DNA from: Halopolyspora algeriensis | GTDB lineage: Bacteria; Actinomycetota; Actinomycetes; Mycobacteriales; Pseudonocardiaceae | Direction: 5' to 3' | Length of the DNA stretch: 64,000 nt | Assembly: GCF_003337235.1 (NCBI RefSeq) | Contig: NZ_QPJC01000003.1 | Coordinates: 161,724-225,723, forward strand | Part shown: positions 8,922 through 17,033 of the stretch, piece by piece | Layout of the letters: the number at the start of each line of letters is the position of its first letter | How positions within the stretch are numbered: position 1 is the first letter of the stretch | Notes under the pieces: generated by a model | Seen by the model: the letters and a program-made list of their open reading frames with translations, nothing else | Database searches by the model: none | Told to the model about the DNA's origin: nothing | Program-made: the position numbers and the translations under genes

Positions 8922-9653
8922 TCACTCGTCGAAGTCGCGAGCGGCGAGATCCAGGATTCGCTGCACCGCCTGCTGCGCGTCCCGGCCGCTCGCGCGGATG
9001 GTGATCCGATCGCCCTGGCGGGCCCCGAGTCCCATCAGACCCAGCACACTGGCCGCATCGGCCTCCTTGTCTCCGAACACGATCGTCACGGTGGCGTCCA
9101 AGCCGGTCAGCGTCCGGGTCAGCATCGCCGCGGGCCGCGCGTGCAGACCGATCTCGTTGTCCAGGACGAGCTCTTCGCGGATCTCGGCCGCAGCGGTGGC
9201 GCTCTCCCCGGCAGCGGCCGGTTGCCCGGGCGCGGGCTCCGCACCGGCCGCACTCCCCGGCTCGGCCCCGGCCATTTCCATGCTCGCCGCGCCGGCGGCC
9301 GCGCGTGCGACCGCTTCCACATCGCTGTCGCCCTGCGCGGCGACGGCAGCGGCGACCGCCCCCTCGACCAGGGGCGCGTCGGCCACGATCGCGGTACTCG
9401 GATCTCCCAGCGACTCCACGGCGAGCTCCGCGGTCATCTGCGCACTTCCCAGGTCGTACAGCAGCACCGCACCGGAACCGCTGTCGGCATCCGACAACGC
9501 CGCCGAGACCGTCTCGAAGTCCGTACCGGTCGCACCGTCGGGAAGTCCCCCGGCGGGCACCACCCGCACCTCGGGGGCCATCTGTGCGGCCAGCTCGACG
9601 ACTCCCTCGGCCAACCGCCCGCTGTGCGCGACGATCACCAGTCCCACACTCAT
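8922..9653 (-). CDS. dhaM: PTS-dependent dihydroxyacetone kinase phosphotransferase subunit DhaM (EIIA-HPr fusion)
   Basis: 243 residues, passing phosphate from the PTS to DhaL-bound ADP. Residues 1-125 form a mannose-type EIIA domain with active His10 (IVAHSG). A Ala/Gly/Pro-rich linker of about 35 residues follows, and residues ~160-243 form an HPr domain with His171 in GLHARPA. The EI-like domain found in the E. coli protein is absent, so phosphate must come from free enzyme I. The ATG overlaps the dhaL stop by four bases (ATGA), giving translational coupling in a dhaK-dhaL-dhaM operon. Confidence 0.93.
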   Translation of the reverse strand: MSVGLVIVAHSGRLAEGVVELAAQMAPEVRVVPAGGLPDGATGTDFETVSAALSDADSGSGAVLLYDLGSAQMTAELAVESLGDPSTAIVADAPLVEGAVAAAVAAQGDSDVEAVARAAAGAASMEMAGAEPGSAAGAEPAPGQPAAAGESATAAAEIREELVLDNEIGLHARPAAMLTRTLTGLDATVTIVFGDKEADAASVLGLMGLGARQGDRITIRASGRDAQQAVQRILDLAARDFDE

Positions 9654-10288
9654 CGGTCCGTCCTCACCGTGTCGGCGAACGCCGCGAGCAGCAACGCCGT
9701 CGACCGGGCTCCCGGGTCGAGGTGCCCGGCGCTGCGCTCTCCCAGGTAGGAGGCACGGCCCTTGCGTGCCACCATCGGTTCGGTCGCTTCGGCGCCCGTA
9801 CGCGCGGCATCAGCGGCCACCGCCAGCACGGTGGCCGCCGTCGCATCGCTGTCGGCGGAGGCCTTCGCGGCTTCCACCGCAGGCGCCAACGCGTCGATCA
9901 TGGTCTTGTCGCCGGTGACGGCCTTGCCGCGTGCCGTGACGCCCTCCATTCCGGCCCGCAGGGCGTCCGCGACCGCACGTCCGTCGAGCTCGGTGACATC
10001 CCCGGCCGCGGAGGCGGCCCGCAGGAATGCGGTGCCGTACAGCGGGCCGGAGGCACCACCGACGGACGAGATCAGCGTGGTGGCCGCCAGTTTCAGCACC
10101 GCCGAGGGAGTCCGCGGGGATGCGGAGTCCAGCTGTGCGACGACCGCACGGAATCCCCGGTCCATGTTCTCCCCGTGGTCGGCGTCGCCGATCGCACGGT
10201 CCAGCCGTATCAGCTCATCGCGATGTTCGGTGACGGTCTCCGCGCCCGCGCGCAGCGCCGCGATCACATCCTGTGCCGTACAAGGCAT
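9650..10288 (-). CDS. dhaL: Dihydroxyacetone kinase subunit DhaL
   Basis: 212-residue nucleotide-binding subunit of PTS-dependent dihydroxyacetone kinase. It holds ADP permanently; DhaM rephosphorylates it. The Mg-ADP site is the GDADHGENM motif (about residues 34-42), with SSVGGASGPLYGTAFL as the nucleotide loop and ARKGRASYLGERSAGHLDPG near the C-terminus. I prefer ATG 10288; GTG 10297 with GGAG four bases upstream, or TTG 10300, are alternatives. It lies 48 bp after dhaK and overlaps dhaM by four bases. Confidence 0.93.
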   Translation of the reverse strand: MPCTAQDVIAALRAGAETVTEHRDELIRLDRAIGDADHGENMDRGFRAVVAQLDSASPRTPSAVLKLAATTLISSVGGASGPLYGTAFLRAASAAGDVTELDGRAVADALRAGMEGVTARGKAVTGDKTMIDALAPAVEAAKASADSDATAATVLAVAADAARTGAEATEPMVARKGRASYLGERSAGHLDPGARSTALLLAAFADTVRTDR

Positions 10289-10336
10289 CGGCCCCACCAA
10301 TCTCCGAAAACTGCCACCGCTGACCTGCTGTGATGG

Positions 10337-11332
10337 TCACCATTGCAACGCCGGTGTCTGCACGGGTGCATCCCAGTAGGCGGTGAGTTCGGCGTCGAGT
10401 TCGAGCAGCGTCAGGCTCAGTCCCTGCATTTCGAGGCTGGTCGTGTACGGGCCGACCAGCCGCCTGCGCACCCGAATACCACGCTCGTCCAGCAGGCGCT
10501 CGGCAACACCGTGCGCCACGTAGAGCTCCATCAGCGGCGTGCCGCCCATCGAGTTCGTGAACAGCAGGACCTCGTCGCCTTCGGTGAACGGCAGGTCCTC
10601 CAGTATCGGATCGAGCAGTCTGCGAACGATGCCGTCGGCACTGTCCATCGGCACCCGCTCCCGGCCGGGTTCACCGTGGATGCCGATACCGATCTCCATC
10701 TCGTCCTCGCCGAGGGCGAAGCTCGGTTCACCCACATGCGGGACCGTCGGGGCGGTGAGTGCCATCCCCATCGAACGCGTCCGCGCGCTCACCCGCTCGG
10801 CCAGCTCGTGGCACCCGTTCAGGTCCGTGCCCTGCCGGGCGGCCGCGCCCACGATCTTCTCCAGCAGCACCGTACCGCCGACCCCGCGCCGACCGGCCGT
10901 GTGCGTGGAGTCCCGCACCGCCACATCGTCCTGCACGACAACCGTGCGCACGTCCGTGCCCTCGGCTGTCGCCAGTTCCGCTGCGGTTTCGAAGTTGAGC
11001 ACGTCACCGGTGTAGTTCTTCACCACCAGCAGCGTTCCCGCACCGCCTTCGGCCTGCGCGATGGCCGCCTGCACCGCATCCGGTGTCGGCGAGGTGAACA
11101 CCGGCCCGGGGACCGCGGCGGAGAGCATGCCCGGACCGACGAAGCCGGCGTGCAGTGGCTCGTGCCCGGATCCGCCACCGGAGATCACCGCCACGGTGTC
11201 CGGCACCGGCGCATCGGCACGAACGACGATCGCCGGATCCGTCCGGACGTGGAGCAGGTCGGGATGTGCCAGCGCCATGCCCCGGAGCGCATCACCGACC
11301 ACATTCGCGGGATCATTGATGATCTTCTTCAC
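10337..11332 (-). CDS. dhaK: Dihydroxyacetone kinase subunit DhaK
   Basis: 331-residue substrate-binding subunit; it forms a hemiaminal with dihydroxyacetone through His219 (in EIGIGIHGEPG). The glycine-rich VISGGGSGHEPLHAGFVG and VKNYTGDVLNFETA motifs are typical. The start is GTG 11332 (reads VKKIINDPANVV, the usual N-terminus of the family); the frame extends further upstream without similarity. First gene of dhaKLM. The product, dihydroxyacetone phosphate, enters glycolysis. No glycerol dehydrogenase or regulator gene adjoins the operon, but an aldehyde dehydrogenase gene precedes it on the same strand behind a hairpin terminator. Confidence 0.94.
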   Translation of the reverse strand: MKKIINDPANVVGDALRGMALAHPDLLHVRTDPAIVVRADAPVPDTVAVISGGGSGHEPLHAGFVGPGMLSAAVPGPVFTSPTPDAVQAAIAQAEGGAGTLLVVKNYTGDVLNFETAAELATAEGTDVRTVVVQDDVAVRDSTHTAGRRGVGGTVLLEKIVGAAARQGTDLNGCHELAERVSARTRSMGMALTAPTVPHVGEPSFALGEDEMEIGIGIHGEPGRERVPMDSADGIVRRLLDPILEDLPFTEGDEVLLFTNSMGGTPLMELYVAHGVAERLLDERGIRVRRRLVGPYTTSLEMQGLSLTLLELDAELTAYWDAPVQTPALQW

Positions 11333-11453
11333 TGCCGGCCTCCTCGATGCTCGATGGGAAAAGCATGACGGCATCGCGCGTGGCGTGCAGATGTGACACG
11401 CACACCGTCGTAGGCCCGGAAGGTGGCCTCGCGCAACCGGCAGGACCCGACTC

Positions 11454-11493
11454 GGTGGTGCTTGCGGTCCCGCGCGAAACCGCAAGCACCACC
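11454..11493 (-). terminator. Perfect 15-bp hairpin after the aldehyde dehydrogenase gene
   Basis: Arms 11454-11468 (GGTGGTGCTTGCGGT) and 11479-11493 are exact reverse complements with a 10-base loop. It lies 65 bases past the stop of the minus-strand aldehyde dehydrogenase gene and 120 bases before dhaK, so it should end the former and isolate the dha operon. No U-tract follows, as is usual in actinomycetes. Confidence 0.75.
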
Positions 11494-11557
11494 GGCTCGG
11501 GATGTCCGCGGGTGCCGTCGGCTCCCATGATCGATTCCCGAACGGAGAAGCGCCGTG

Positions 11558-13093
11558 TCAGCGCCCGCGCACCAGCTGCACCAGCCGCACCAGCTGCCGC
11601 ACCGTGCGCGACGAGCGGCTGAACGTCATCGGATTGAGCGGGATCCGGAACTTGGTGCGGGTGACCGACTGGGGGCGGGCGAACTCGCGCAGACCGTCGG
11701 CACCGTGGATGCGTCCGAAGCCGGAGTCGCCGACACCGCCGAAGGGCAGCGCGGGAACGGCGGCGAACGAGATCACGGAGTTGACCGCGACCATCCCCGT
11801 TCGCAACCGCCGTGCCAGTTCGGCACCGCGCGAGCGGGAGAACACCGTGGCTCCCAACCCGTAGCGGCTGCTGTTGGCGCGTTCGACACCCTCGTCCACG
11901 TCGGCCACCCGGTCGACCACGATGGTCGGCCCGAAGGTTTCCTCCGCGGCGGCCTCGGCATCGGCGGGAACGTCGGTGAGCACCACGGGCTCCACGAAAG
12001 GCGACCGCACCGAGTGGCTGCCGCCGACGACCGCACGCCCACCGAGCCGCACCGCATCGTCGACATGGTGGCGGATCACGTCCACCTGGGACGGCATGGT
12101 GATCGGTCCGAGGTCAGCACCGGGCTCACCACCGGGGCGCAGCTCCGCGGCACGCTCGGCGACCAGTTCCAGGAATCGGTCGGCCACGGCTTCCACGACA
12201 TAGACCCGCTCCACACCGATGCAGGTCTGCCCGGCGTTGGACATCGCGCCCCACACGGCGGCCTCGGCCGCGGCACGCAGATCGGCGTCGGCGTCGACGA
12301 TCAGTGCGTCCTTGCCGCCGCACTCCACGAGCACCGGGGTCAGGGTTTCCGCGCAGGTGGCCATGACCCGCTTGCCGGTTTCGGTGGAGCCGGTGAAGGC
12401 GAGTTTGTCCACGCCCGACCGGCACAGCGCCGCACCGGTCTCGCCGAAGCCGGTGACCACCTCGAACACCGGCTGCTCCGGCACGACCTCGGCGAAGGTC
12501 TTCGCCAGCCATTCCCCGACCGCCGGGGTGAGTTCGCTGGGTTTGAACACGACCGTGTTACCCGCCGCCAGGGCGTAGGCGATCGAGCCCATCGGGGTGA
12601 ACGCCGGGTAGTTCCAGGGGCCGATGACGCCGACCACGCCGAACGGCAGATACTCCACGGTCGCCGCCTGGTTGGCCATCAGCACCCCGGGCGATACCTT
12701 GCGCTTGCGCAGGACGCCGTCCGCCTTGTTCGCGGCCCAGTGCAGGTGGTCGATGACCAGCACCAGTTCCAGCCTGGCGTCGTCGAGGGGCTTGCCGGTC
12801 TCGGAGCAGATCACACCGGCCGCCTCGTCGATCCTGCGCGTCAGCAGCTTGCGCCACGCGTCCAGTCGCTGCTTGCGGCCCGAGAACCCCAATCCTTCCC
12901 ACCAGCGCTGTGCCCCGCGAGCGCTGCGGACCGCCTCGGTGACGTGAGCCGCGTCGTGGATCGGATGGTTCCCGACCACCTCGCCGGTGCGGGGGTCGAG
13001 CGATTCGAAGGTCGCTTGTTCCGGCTGCTCCCCCGGATCCACGCCCGACTCGGACGGCGCCTCGATGTGGTCATGGGCGGTCTGGGTCATCAC
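11558..13093 (-). CDS. NAD(P)-dependent aldehyde dehydrogenase (succinate-semialdehyde type)
   Basis: 511-residue aldehyde dehydrogenase. Rossmann features: FGVVGVIGPWNYP and FTGSTETGKRV; catalytic Glu in VECGGKD and catalytic Cys in NAGQTCIG; ETFGP loop near residue 395. The C-terminal ~45 residues (GADGLREFARPQSV followed by a basic amphipathic stretch) resemble the tail of the M. tuberculosis GabD2 group, so a semialdehyde or medium-chain aldehyde is a plausible substrate (inference). The N-terminal 30 residues are acidic and poorly conserved. A hairpin terminator follows the gene. Not part of a clear operon. Confidence 0.9.
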   Translation of the reverse strand: MMTQTAHDHIEAPSESGVDPGEQPEQATFESLDPRTGEVVGNHPIHDAAHVTEAVRSARGAQRWWEGLGFSGRKQRLDAWRKLLTRRIDEAAGVICSETGKPLDDARLELVLVIDHLHWAANKADGVLRKRKVSPGVLMANQAATVEYLPFGVVGVIGPWNYPAFTPMGSIAYALAAGNTVVFKPSELTPAVGEWLAKTFAEVVPEQPVFEVVTGFGETGAALCRSGVDKLAFTGSTETGKRVMATCAETLTPVLVECGGKDALIVDADADLRAAAEAAVWGAMSNAGQTCIGVERVYVVEAVADRFLELVAERAAELRPGGEPGADLGPITMPSQVDVIRHHVDDAVRLGGRAVVGGSHSVRSPFVEPVVLTDVPADAEAAAEETFGPTIVVDRVADVDEGVERANSSRYGLGATVFSRSRGAELARRLRTGMVAVNSVISFAAVPALPFGGVGDSGFGRIHGADGLREFARPQSVTRTKFRIPLNPMTFSRSSRTVRQLVRLVQLVRGR

Positions 13094-13169
13094 TGTCCTC
13101 CCAGCGGTCCTGCCGACGATTTCCGGAACTGTCAGCCTACGGAATAGGACGGCGAAAAGGCAGCCCTTC

Positions 13170-13206
13170 GCACGGCCCGGTCCGCAGGTGCGGACTCGGA
13201 CCGTGC
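13170..13206 (-). terminator. Compound hairpin after the symporter gene pair
   Basis: Nested inverted repeat: inner arms GTCCGCA (13180-13186) and TGCGGAC (13189-13195), outer arms GCACGG (13170-13175) and CCGTGC (13201-13206). It lies 70 bases downstream of the minus-strand small membrane gene and upstream of the aldehyde dehydrogenase start, a fitting place for a terminator. Confidence 0.55.
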
Positions 13207-13228
13207 CCGGCTCTCGGTCTTTGGACTG

Positions 13229-13273
13229 TTTTCGCTGGGGGGATCAGCCCGAGCAGGGTGACCCGCTCCGGCG
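13229..13273 (-). repeat. 45-bp dispersed repeat, copy A
   Basis: On the minus strand this 45-base segment, directly after the stop of the small membrane gene, matches 50570-50614 (after the prfA stop) at about 37 of 45 positions by eye, including CGCCGGA, CGGGCTG and the AGCGAAAA end. Both copies occupy the first bases downstream of a minus-strand gene. Confidence 0.5.
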
Positions 13274-13275
13274 CT

Positions 13276-13575
13276 TCATCGGGATGAGGACTCGCCCTGC
13301 GACTCGTCGGGGACGACGAGCGGCCGCAGACGCACCCACAGGCCGAACAGCGCGGCGAAGACGAGCATGCCGATGCCGCTCCACAGGTTGATGTTGACTC
13401 CTGCGGCCTGCTCGATCTCCTCCGGACTGGTTGCGACCAGGCCCATGATCGTGACGATCACACCGTAGATACCGAACAGCGCTGCGATGACCATGCGCAC
13501 GTCGAAGGCCCGCGCGACCTGCCTGCGCCCTTTCGAAGGGCCGAGCCTTTCCGAACCGCTCTCCGGGATGTTCAT
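13276..13575 (-). CDS. Small membrane protein linked to sodium:solute symporter
   Basis: 99-residue protein with a basic start (SERLGPSKGRRQVARAFDVR), two transmembrane helices (VIAALFGIYGVIVTIMGLVA and WSGIGMLVFAALFGLWVRL) and a short acidic tail. Between the helices is the segment AAGVNINLWSGIG, which I associate with small proteins encoded next to SSS symporters in actinobacteria. It follows the symporter by 28 bp on the same strand, so a regulatory or stabilising partner of the transporter is likely (inference). It resembles DUF485 proteins in size and context, but the sequence motif differs. Confidence 0.75.
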   Translation of the reverse strand: MNIPESGSERLGPSKGRRQVARAFDVRMVIAALFGIYGVIVTIMGLVATSPEEIEQAAGVNINLWSGIGMLVFAALFGLWVRLRPLVVPDESQGESSSR

Positions 13576-13603
13576 GGGTTTGCCTCCCTTCTCGGCCGGG
13601 CTG

Positions 13604-15283
13604 TCAGCCGAACACGATGTTGAGCGCGATGGTCAGAGCGAGTGCGATCCCGGCGAGCACGCCCGGGCGGCGATACCACCCGGCATCCTCTCCCGTGGTC
13701 GATGCCTTCAGCCTCTCCTTCGGGGTCAGCGAGTACACCAGTCCGACCAGTTCCCCGGCGGGCTTCGGACGGGTCACCAGGCTGACGACGACGCTGACGG
13801 CGATGTCGACGACGAACGCCGCACCGGCACCGACGAAACTCGCGCCCTGGCCCGGCAGGTCCAACACGCCGGTCTCGGCCAGCAGGAAGACCGTGAGCGA
13901 GGCGAGGGTACCCAGCACCAAGCCGAGCCATCCGGCGGTCGGCGTCATCCGCTTCCAGAACATACCGAGGATGAACGTGGCGAACAGTGGGGCATTGAAC
14001 AGCGAGAACAGGGTCTGCAGGTAGTTCATCAGGTTGGAGTAACCGGAGGCGATGAACGCCGTGCCGATGGCGGCGGCCGTGGCACCCACGGTCACCCAGC
14101 GCCCCATGTTCAGGTAGTACTCGTCCGGCCTGTCCTTGACGATGTAGGCCTGCCAGATGTCGTAGGTGAACACCGTGTTGAACGAGCTCAGGTTCGCGGC
14201 CATCCCGGCCATGAACGAGGCGAGCAGGCCCGCCAGGGCGATGCCGAGGATGCCGTTGGGCAGCAGGTCGCGCATCAACAGCAGGATCGCGTCGTTGTAG
14301 TCGACGTTGCCCTGCCCCGTCTGCTTGAACGCCACCATCTCCTGCACGGAGACCGCCGCGATCATGCCGGGGATGACGACGATGAACGGGATCAGCAGCT
14401 TCGGGAACGCGCCGATGATGGGAGTGCGCTGCGCGGCCGACATGCTCTTGGAGGCCATCGCGCGCTGGACCTCGACGAAGTTGGTCGTCCAGTAGCCGAA
14501 GGCCAGCACGAAGCCCAGCCCGAAGACGATGCCGAACACGCTGAGGATGTTGCTGGTGAAGCCGGTCAGTTCGCTGCCCGGCCAGGCCGAGAGTTGCTGG
14601 GCCCCTGCCTGGGCGGTGACCTTGTCCACCAGGCCGTCCCAGCCCCCGACCGTGATCAGGCCGACGATGGTCAGCGGCAGCAGGGCGGCCACGATGACGA
14701 AGAACTGCAGGACCTCGTTGTAGATGGCCGCGGACAGACCACCGAGGCCGGTGTAGGTGAGCACGATGAGGGCGGCGATGATCACCGAGGCCCACAGCGG
14801 CCAGCCGAGCAGCACGTTGACGATGCTGGCCAGCAGGAACAGGTTCACGCCCGCGATCAGCAGCTGGGCCAGCGCGAAGCTGATGCCGTTGACCAGGTGG
14901 GCCGCCTTGCCGAAGCGGCGCAGCATGAACTCGGGAACGCTGCGGACCTTGGAGCCGTAGTAGAACGGCATCATCACGATGCCGAGGAACAGCATCGCGG
15001 GGATGGCACCGACCCAGAAGTAGTGCATGGTCGGCATGCCGTACTGCGCGCCGTTGGCGGACATGCCGATGATCTCGATGGCGCCGAGATTGGCGGCGAT
15101 GAAGGCCAGACCGGTCACCCACGCGGGCAGCGAACGACCGGACAGGAAGAAGTCCAGGCTGGTCGACACCGAGCGGCGCGCGAGGTAGCCGATGCCGAGC
15201 ACGAACGCGAAGTAGAGCGCGAGTAGCACGTAGTCGACGGCAGCGGCATCGAGCCGTAGCTCGTCCTGGGCCAGCACAGCCAC
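13604..15283 (-). CDS. Sodium:solute symporter (SSS/SGLT family)
   Basis: 559-residue Na+-coupled transporter with about 13-14 hydrophobic helices. Family hallmarks are the early YFAFVLGIGYLARR helix, the FFLSGRSLPAWVTGLAF loop, YTGLGGLSAAIYNE in the fifth-sixth helix region, and FMAGMAANLSSFNTVFTYD near residue 365. The GLGG and S-S-F-N segments line the sodium site. Substrate is not evident; sugars, inositol, proline or acetate are all handled by this family. Start GTG 15283 follows a strong ribosome site (GGAGGTGA). It is co-transcribed with the small membrane gene downstream. Confidence 0.9.
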   Translation of the reverse strand: MAVLAQDELRLDAAAVDYVLLALYFAFVLGIGYLARRSVSTSLDFFLSGRSLPAWVTGLAFIAANLGAIEIIGMSANGAQYGMPTMHYFWVGAIPAMLFLGIVMMPFYYGSKVRSVPEFMLRRFGKAAHLVNGISFALAQLLIAGVNLFLLASIVNVLLGWPLWASVIIAALIVLTYTGLGGLSAAIYNEVLQFFVIVAALLPLTIVGLITVGGWDGLVDKVTAQAGAQQLSAWPGSELTGFTSNILSVFGIVFGLGFVLAFGYWTTNFVEVQRAMASKSMSAAQRTPIIGAFPKLLIPFIVVIPGMIAAVSVQEMVAFKQTGQGNVDYNDAILLLMRDLLPNGILGIALAGLLASFMAGMAANLSSFNTVFTYDIWQAYIVKDRPDEYYLNMGRWVTVGATAAAIGTAFIASGYSNLMNYLQTLFSLFNAPLFATFILGMFWKRMTPTAGWLGLVLGTLASLTVFLLAETGVLDLPGQGASFVGAGAAFVVDIAVSVVVSLVTRPKPAGELVGLVYSLTPKERLKASTTGEDAGWYRRPGVLAGIALALTIALNIVFG

Positions 15284-15601
15284 GCTACTTCACCTCCAAA
15301 GTCAACAAGTTCAAACGGTAATCACCACTCGGGTGCAAAGCAGCCGAACAGTACCGCACAGCAGGCCCGCCGTGGCAGTCCTATACCGTTTTGTTGGTTT
15401 TGGAGGCTCAATCGATCCGGAACGTCTCGTCCCGGAGCCGGAACACCGGGACAGGACACGCCGCTGCGGGCGATCGCCCCGGAAGACGAACCCGGCCCCC
15501 TGCGCGTGATGCCGGAGCCGGCCACGACTCAACACAGTCGCACGAAAAAAGACGCGAGAGCAGCGCGGACGACCCCTCGAACGGCTACGACACCGCAGGC
15601 A
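15284..15601. other. Intergenic region upstream of the symporter
   Basis: No convincing gene. The first 20 bases hold the symporter's ribosome site (GGAGGTGA on the minus strand). A TATAGG segment on the minus strand near 15378 is a possible -10, but no well-spaced -35 is seen. The rest is GC-rich without repeats that I can recognise, and includes the far, unreadable end of the decayed toxin gene. Confidence 0.4.
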
Positions 15602-15847
15602 GGCAGTAGCGGTCCAGCAGCGAATTGATCACGGGGCGAACGTGGGTTGGTTCAGGCTGGCGAGTCGGGGCTGGTACGGCAGTCCCCGGTCAGTGGTGGT
15701 GCAGGCACGACAATGGTGAGCCCGTTCGGAAGGGCTCACTCGAATGCGGTGGAGAGGACGACGGCGGGGCGGAGCACGGCCTGCTCGTGCCCGACCTGCG
15801 GGTTGAAGTCCACCCACCAGACCTGCCAGGACGGATTTGACCGGTCA
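15602..15847 (-). pseudogene. Decayed MazF/PemK-type toxin gene
   Basis: Minus-strand remnants of a MazF-like endoribonuclease lie directly after the antitoxin stop. One frame reads WQVWWVDFNPQVGHEQAV then RPAVVLSTAFE, the usual N-terminal block (Q-x-WWVDFxP-x-GHEQ), but is followed at once by TGA. A second frame then resumes with TDRGLPYQPRLAS and NQPTFAP, the later family block, and ends in another stop. The ATG overlapping the antitoxin end is also out of frame with the WWVDF block. At least two frameshifts and one in-frame stop are needed to explain it, so no functional toxin can be made. Confidence 0.75.
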
Positions 15848-16051
15848 TTCGGCGATGTCGACGTCGGTGTCGGCCAAGGCGCGCTGCTCCTCCTGGTAAT
15901 CGCGGAGTTCGTCATCGGACAAACGAGCGAGGGCAGCGAGGGACTCGTGCTCGAAGGCGAGCCGAGCCACGGTCTCGTCCAGACTCGCCCCGCCGAAGTC
16001 GCGCTCGGCAATCCGCGCCAGTGCGTCCCGGTTACTCGAATCAATCCGCAT
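15845..16051 (-). CDS. Ribbon-helix-helix/MazE-type antitoxin
   Basis: 68-residue protein reading SNRDALARIAERDFGG then SLDETVARLAFEHE, a ribbon-helix-helix-like antitoxin N-terminus, and an acidic helical tail (RLSDDELRDYQEEQRALADT). The tail is the usual toxin-binding part. Start is uncertain: ATG 16051 is preferred, but ATG 16063 and 16078 are in frame. Its partner toxin gene, immediately downstream, is broken. It may persist as a repressor or as an antidote to another toxin. Confidence 0.7.
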   Translation of the reverse strand: MRIDSSNRDALARIAERDFGGASLDETVARLAFEHESLAALARLSDDELRDYQEEQRALADTDVDIAE

Positions 16052-16224
16052 ACTCGTCCGCATACAGCGAGCATGCATCGACGTCAGAGAGGTGCCCACC
16101 CGATATCCCCAGTGGTGTGGGTCTCTCGGTGAAGGCGCGGAATCACCGGCGAAGGAACAGCGGAGGCCTCTCGACACCCGGTTCCGTTCGGCGAAACCGC
16201 GCGCACGTCGCTCCCGTCCGCACG

Positions 16225-16884
16225 TCAGAACAGGCGAAGTTCGTCGGATTCGGTACCGCGGAGGGCTTCGTAGTCCAGGGTCACGCAGCGGATGCCCCGG
16301 TCCTCGGCTAGTGTTCGGGCCTGCTGCTTGATCTGTTGTGCGGCGAAGACACCGGTGACCGGAGCCAGCAGGGGATCCCGGTTGAGCAGTTCGAGGTAGC
16401 GGGTCAGCTGTTCGACACCGTCGATCTCGCCACGGCGCTTGATCTCCACCGCCACACTCGTGCCCTCGGAATCGCGGCACATGAGATCGACCGGGCCGAT
16501 CGGTGTCGGGTATTCCCGGCGCACGAGCGACCAGCCCTCGCCGAGGGTGGTCACGTGCTCGGCGAGCAGCTCCTGCAGATGCGCCTCGACACCGTCCTTG
16601 ACCAGCCCCGGCTCGGCCCCCAGTTCGTGCTTCGAGTCGTGCAGGATCTCGTCGATGCTGATGACCAGCTTCTCCCCGGCCTTGTTCTGCACCGTCCACA
16701 CCCCGTGGTCCTCGATCAGCCAGCAGGGCGGGCTCATCCAGTTCAGCGGCTTGTAGGCCCGGTCGTCGGAGTGCACCGACACCGACCCGTCGGCCTTGAC
16801 CAGCAACAGGCGCTGCGCGAGGGGCAGGTGCGCGATGAGGCGGCCGATGTAGTCGACCTTGCAGCGAGCGATGACGAGACGCAC
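16225..16884 (-). CDS. nucS: Mismatch-specific endonuclease NucS (EndoMS)
   Basis: 219-residue nuclease that cuts both strands at G-T, G-G and T-T mismatches and supplies mismatch correction in actinobacteria, which lack MutS/MutL. The C-terminal RecB-like nuclease domain shows Asp133 (GPVDLMCRD), Glu148 and Lys150 (VAVEIKRRG) and a following Gln ([10 protein letters not shown]). The N-terminal dimerisation domain begins [16 protein letters not shown]. Start is GTG 16884; a longer ATG frame to 16980 lacks similarity. C-terminus DELRLF resembles the beta-clamp-binding tail of the family. It lies in its usual backbone place between mce and murA genes. Confidence 0.95.
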   Translation of the reverse strand: MRLVIARCKVDYIGRLIAHLPLAQRLLLVKADGSVSVHSDDRAYKPLNWMSPPCWLIEDHGVWTVQNKAGEKLVISIDEILHDSKHELGAEPGLVKDGVEAHLQELLAEHVTTLGEGWSLVRREYPTPIGPVDLMCRDSEGTSVAVEIKRRGEIDGVEQLTRYLELLNRDPLLAPVTGVFAAQQIKQQARTLAEDRGIRCVTLDYEALRGTESDELRLF

Positions 16885-17033
16885 CCGGCACAGGGTACGG
16901 GTGCCCGGCACGTCGGTGGAGCTCCCCTGATGCGGAAGCGTCCCGGTCGACGTGGCCGGCCGGGGTGACTGCGACCGCATGACCGGGTGGCCTTTTCGGA
17001 ACTCGTCCGAATGGAGTAGTACGGTGCCACGGC

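Noticed and set aside
9650-10300. DhaL start at TTG 10300
   Set aside because: TTG is rare as a start, no family residues precede ATG 10288, and the ribosome site is equally placed for the later codons.
13487-15226. Long plus-strand frame opposite the symporter
   Set aside because: Composition (His, Arg, Gln, Asp rich) is that of a complementary-strand shadow; the minus-strand frame has a full SSS transporter with ribosome site.
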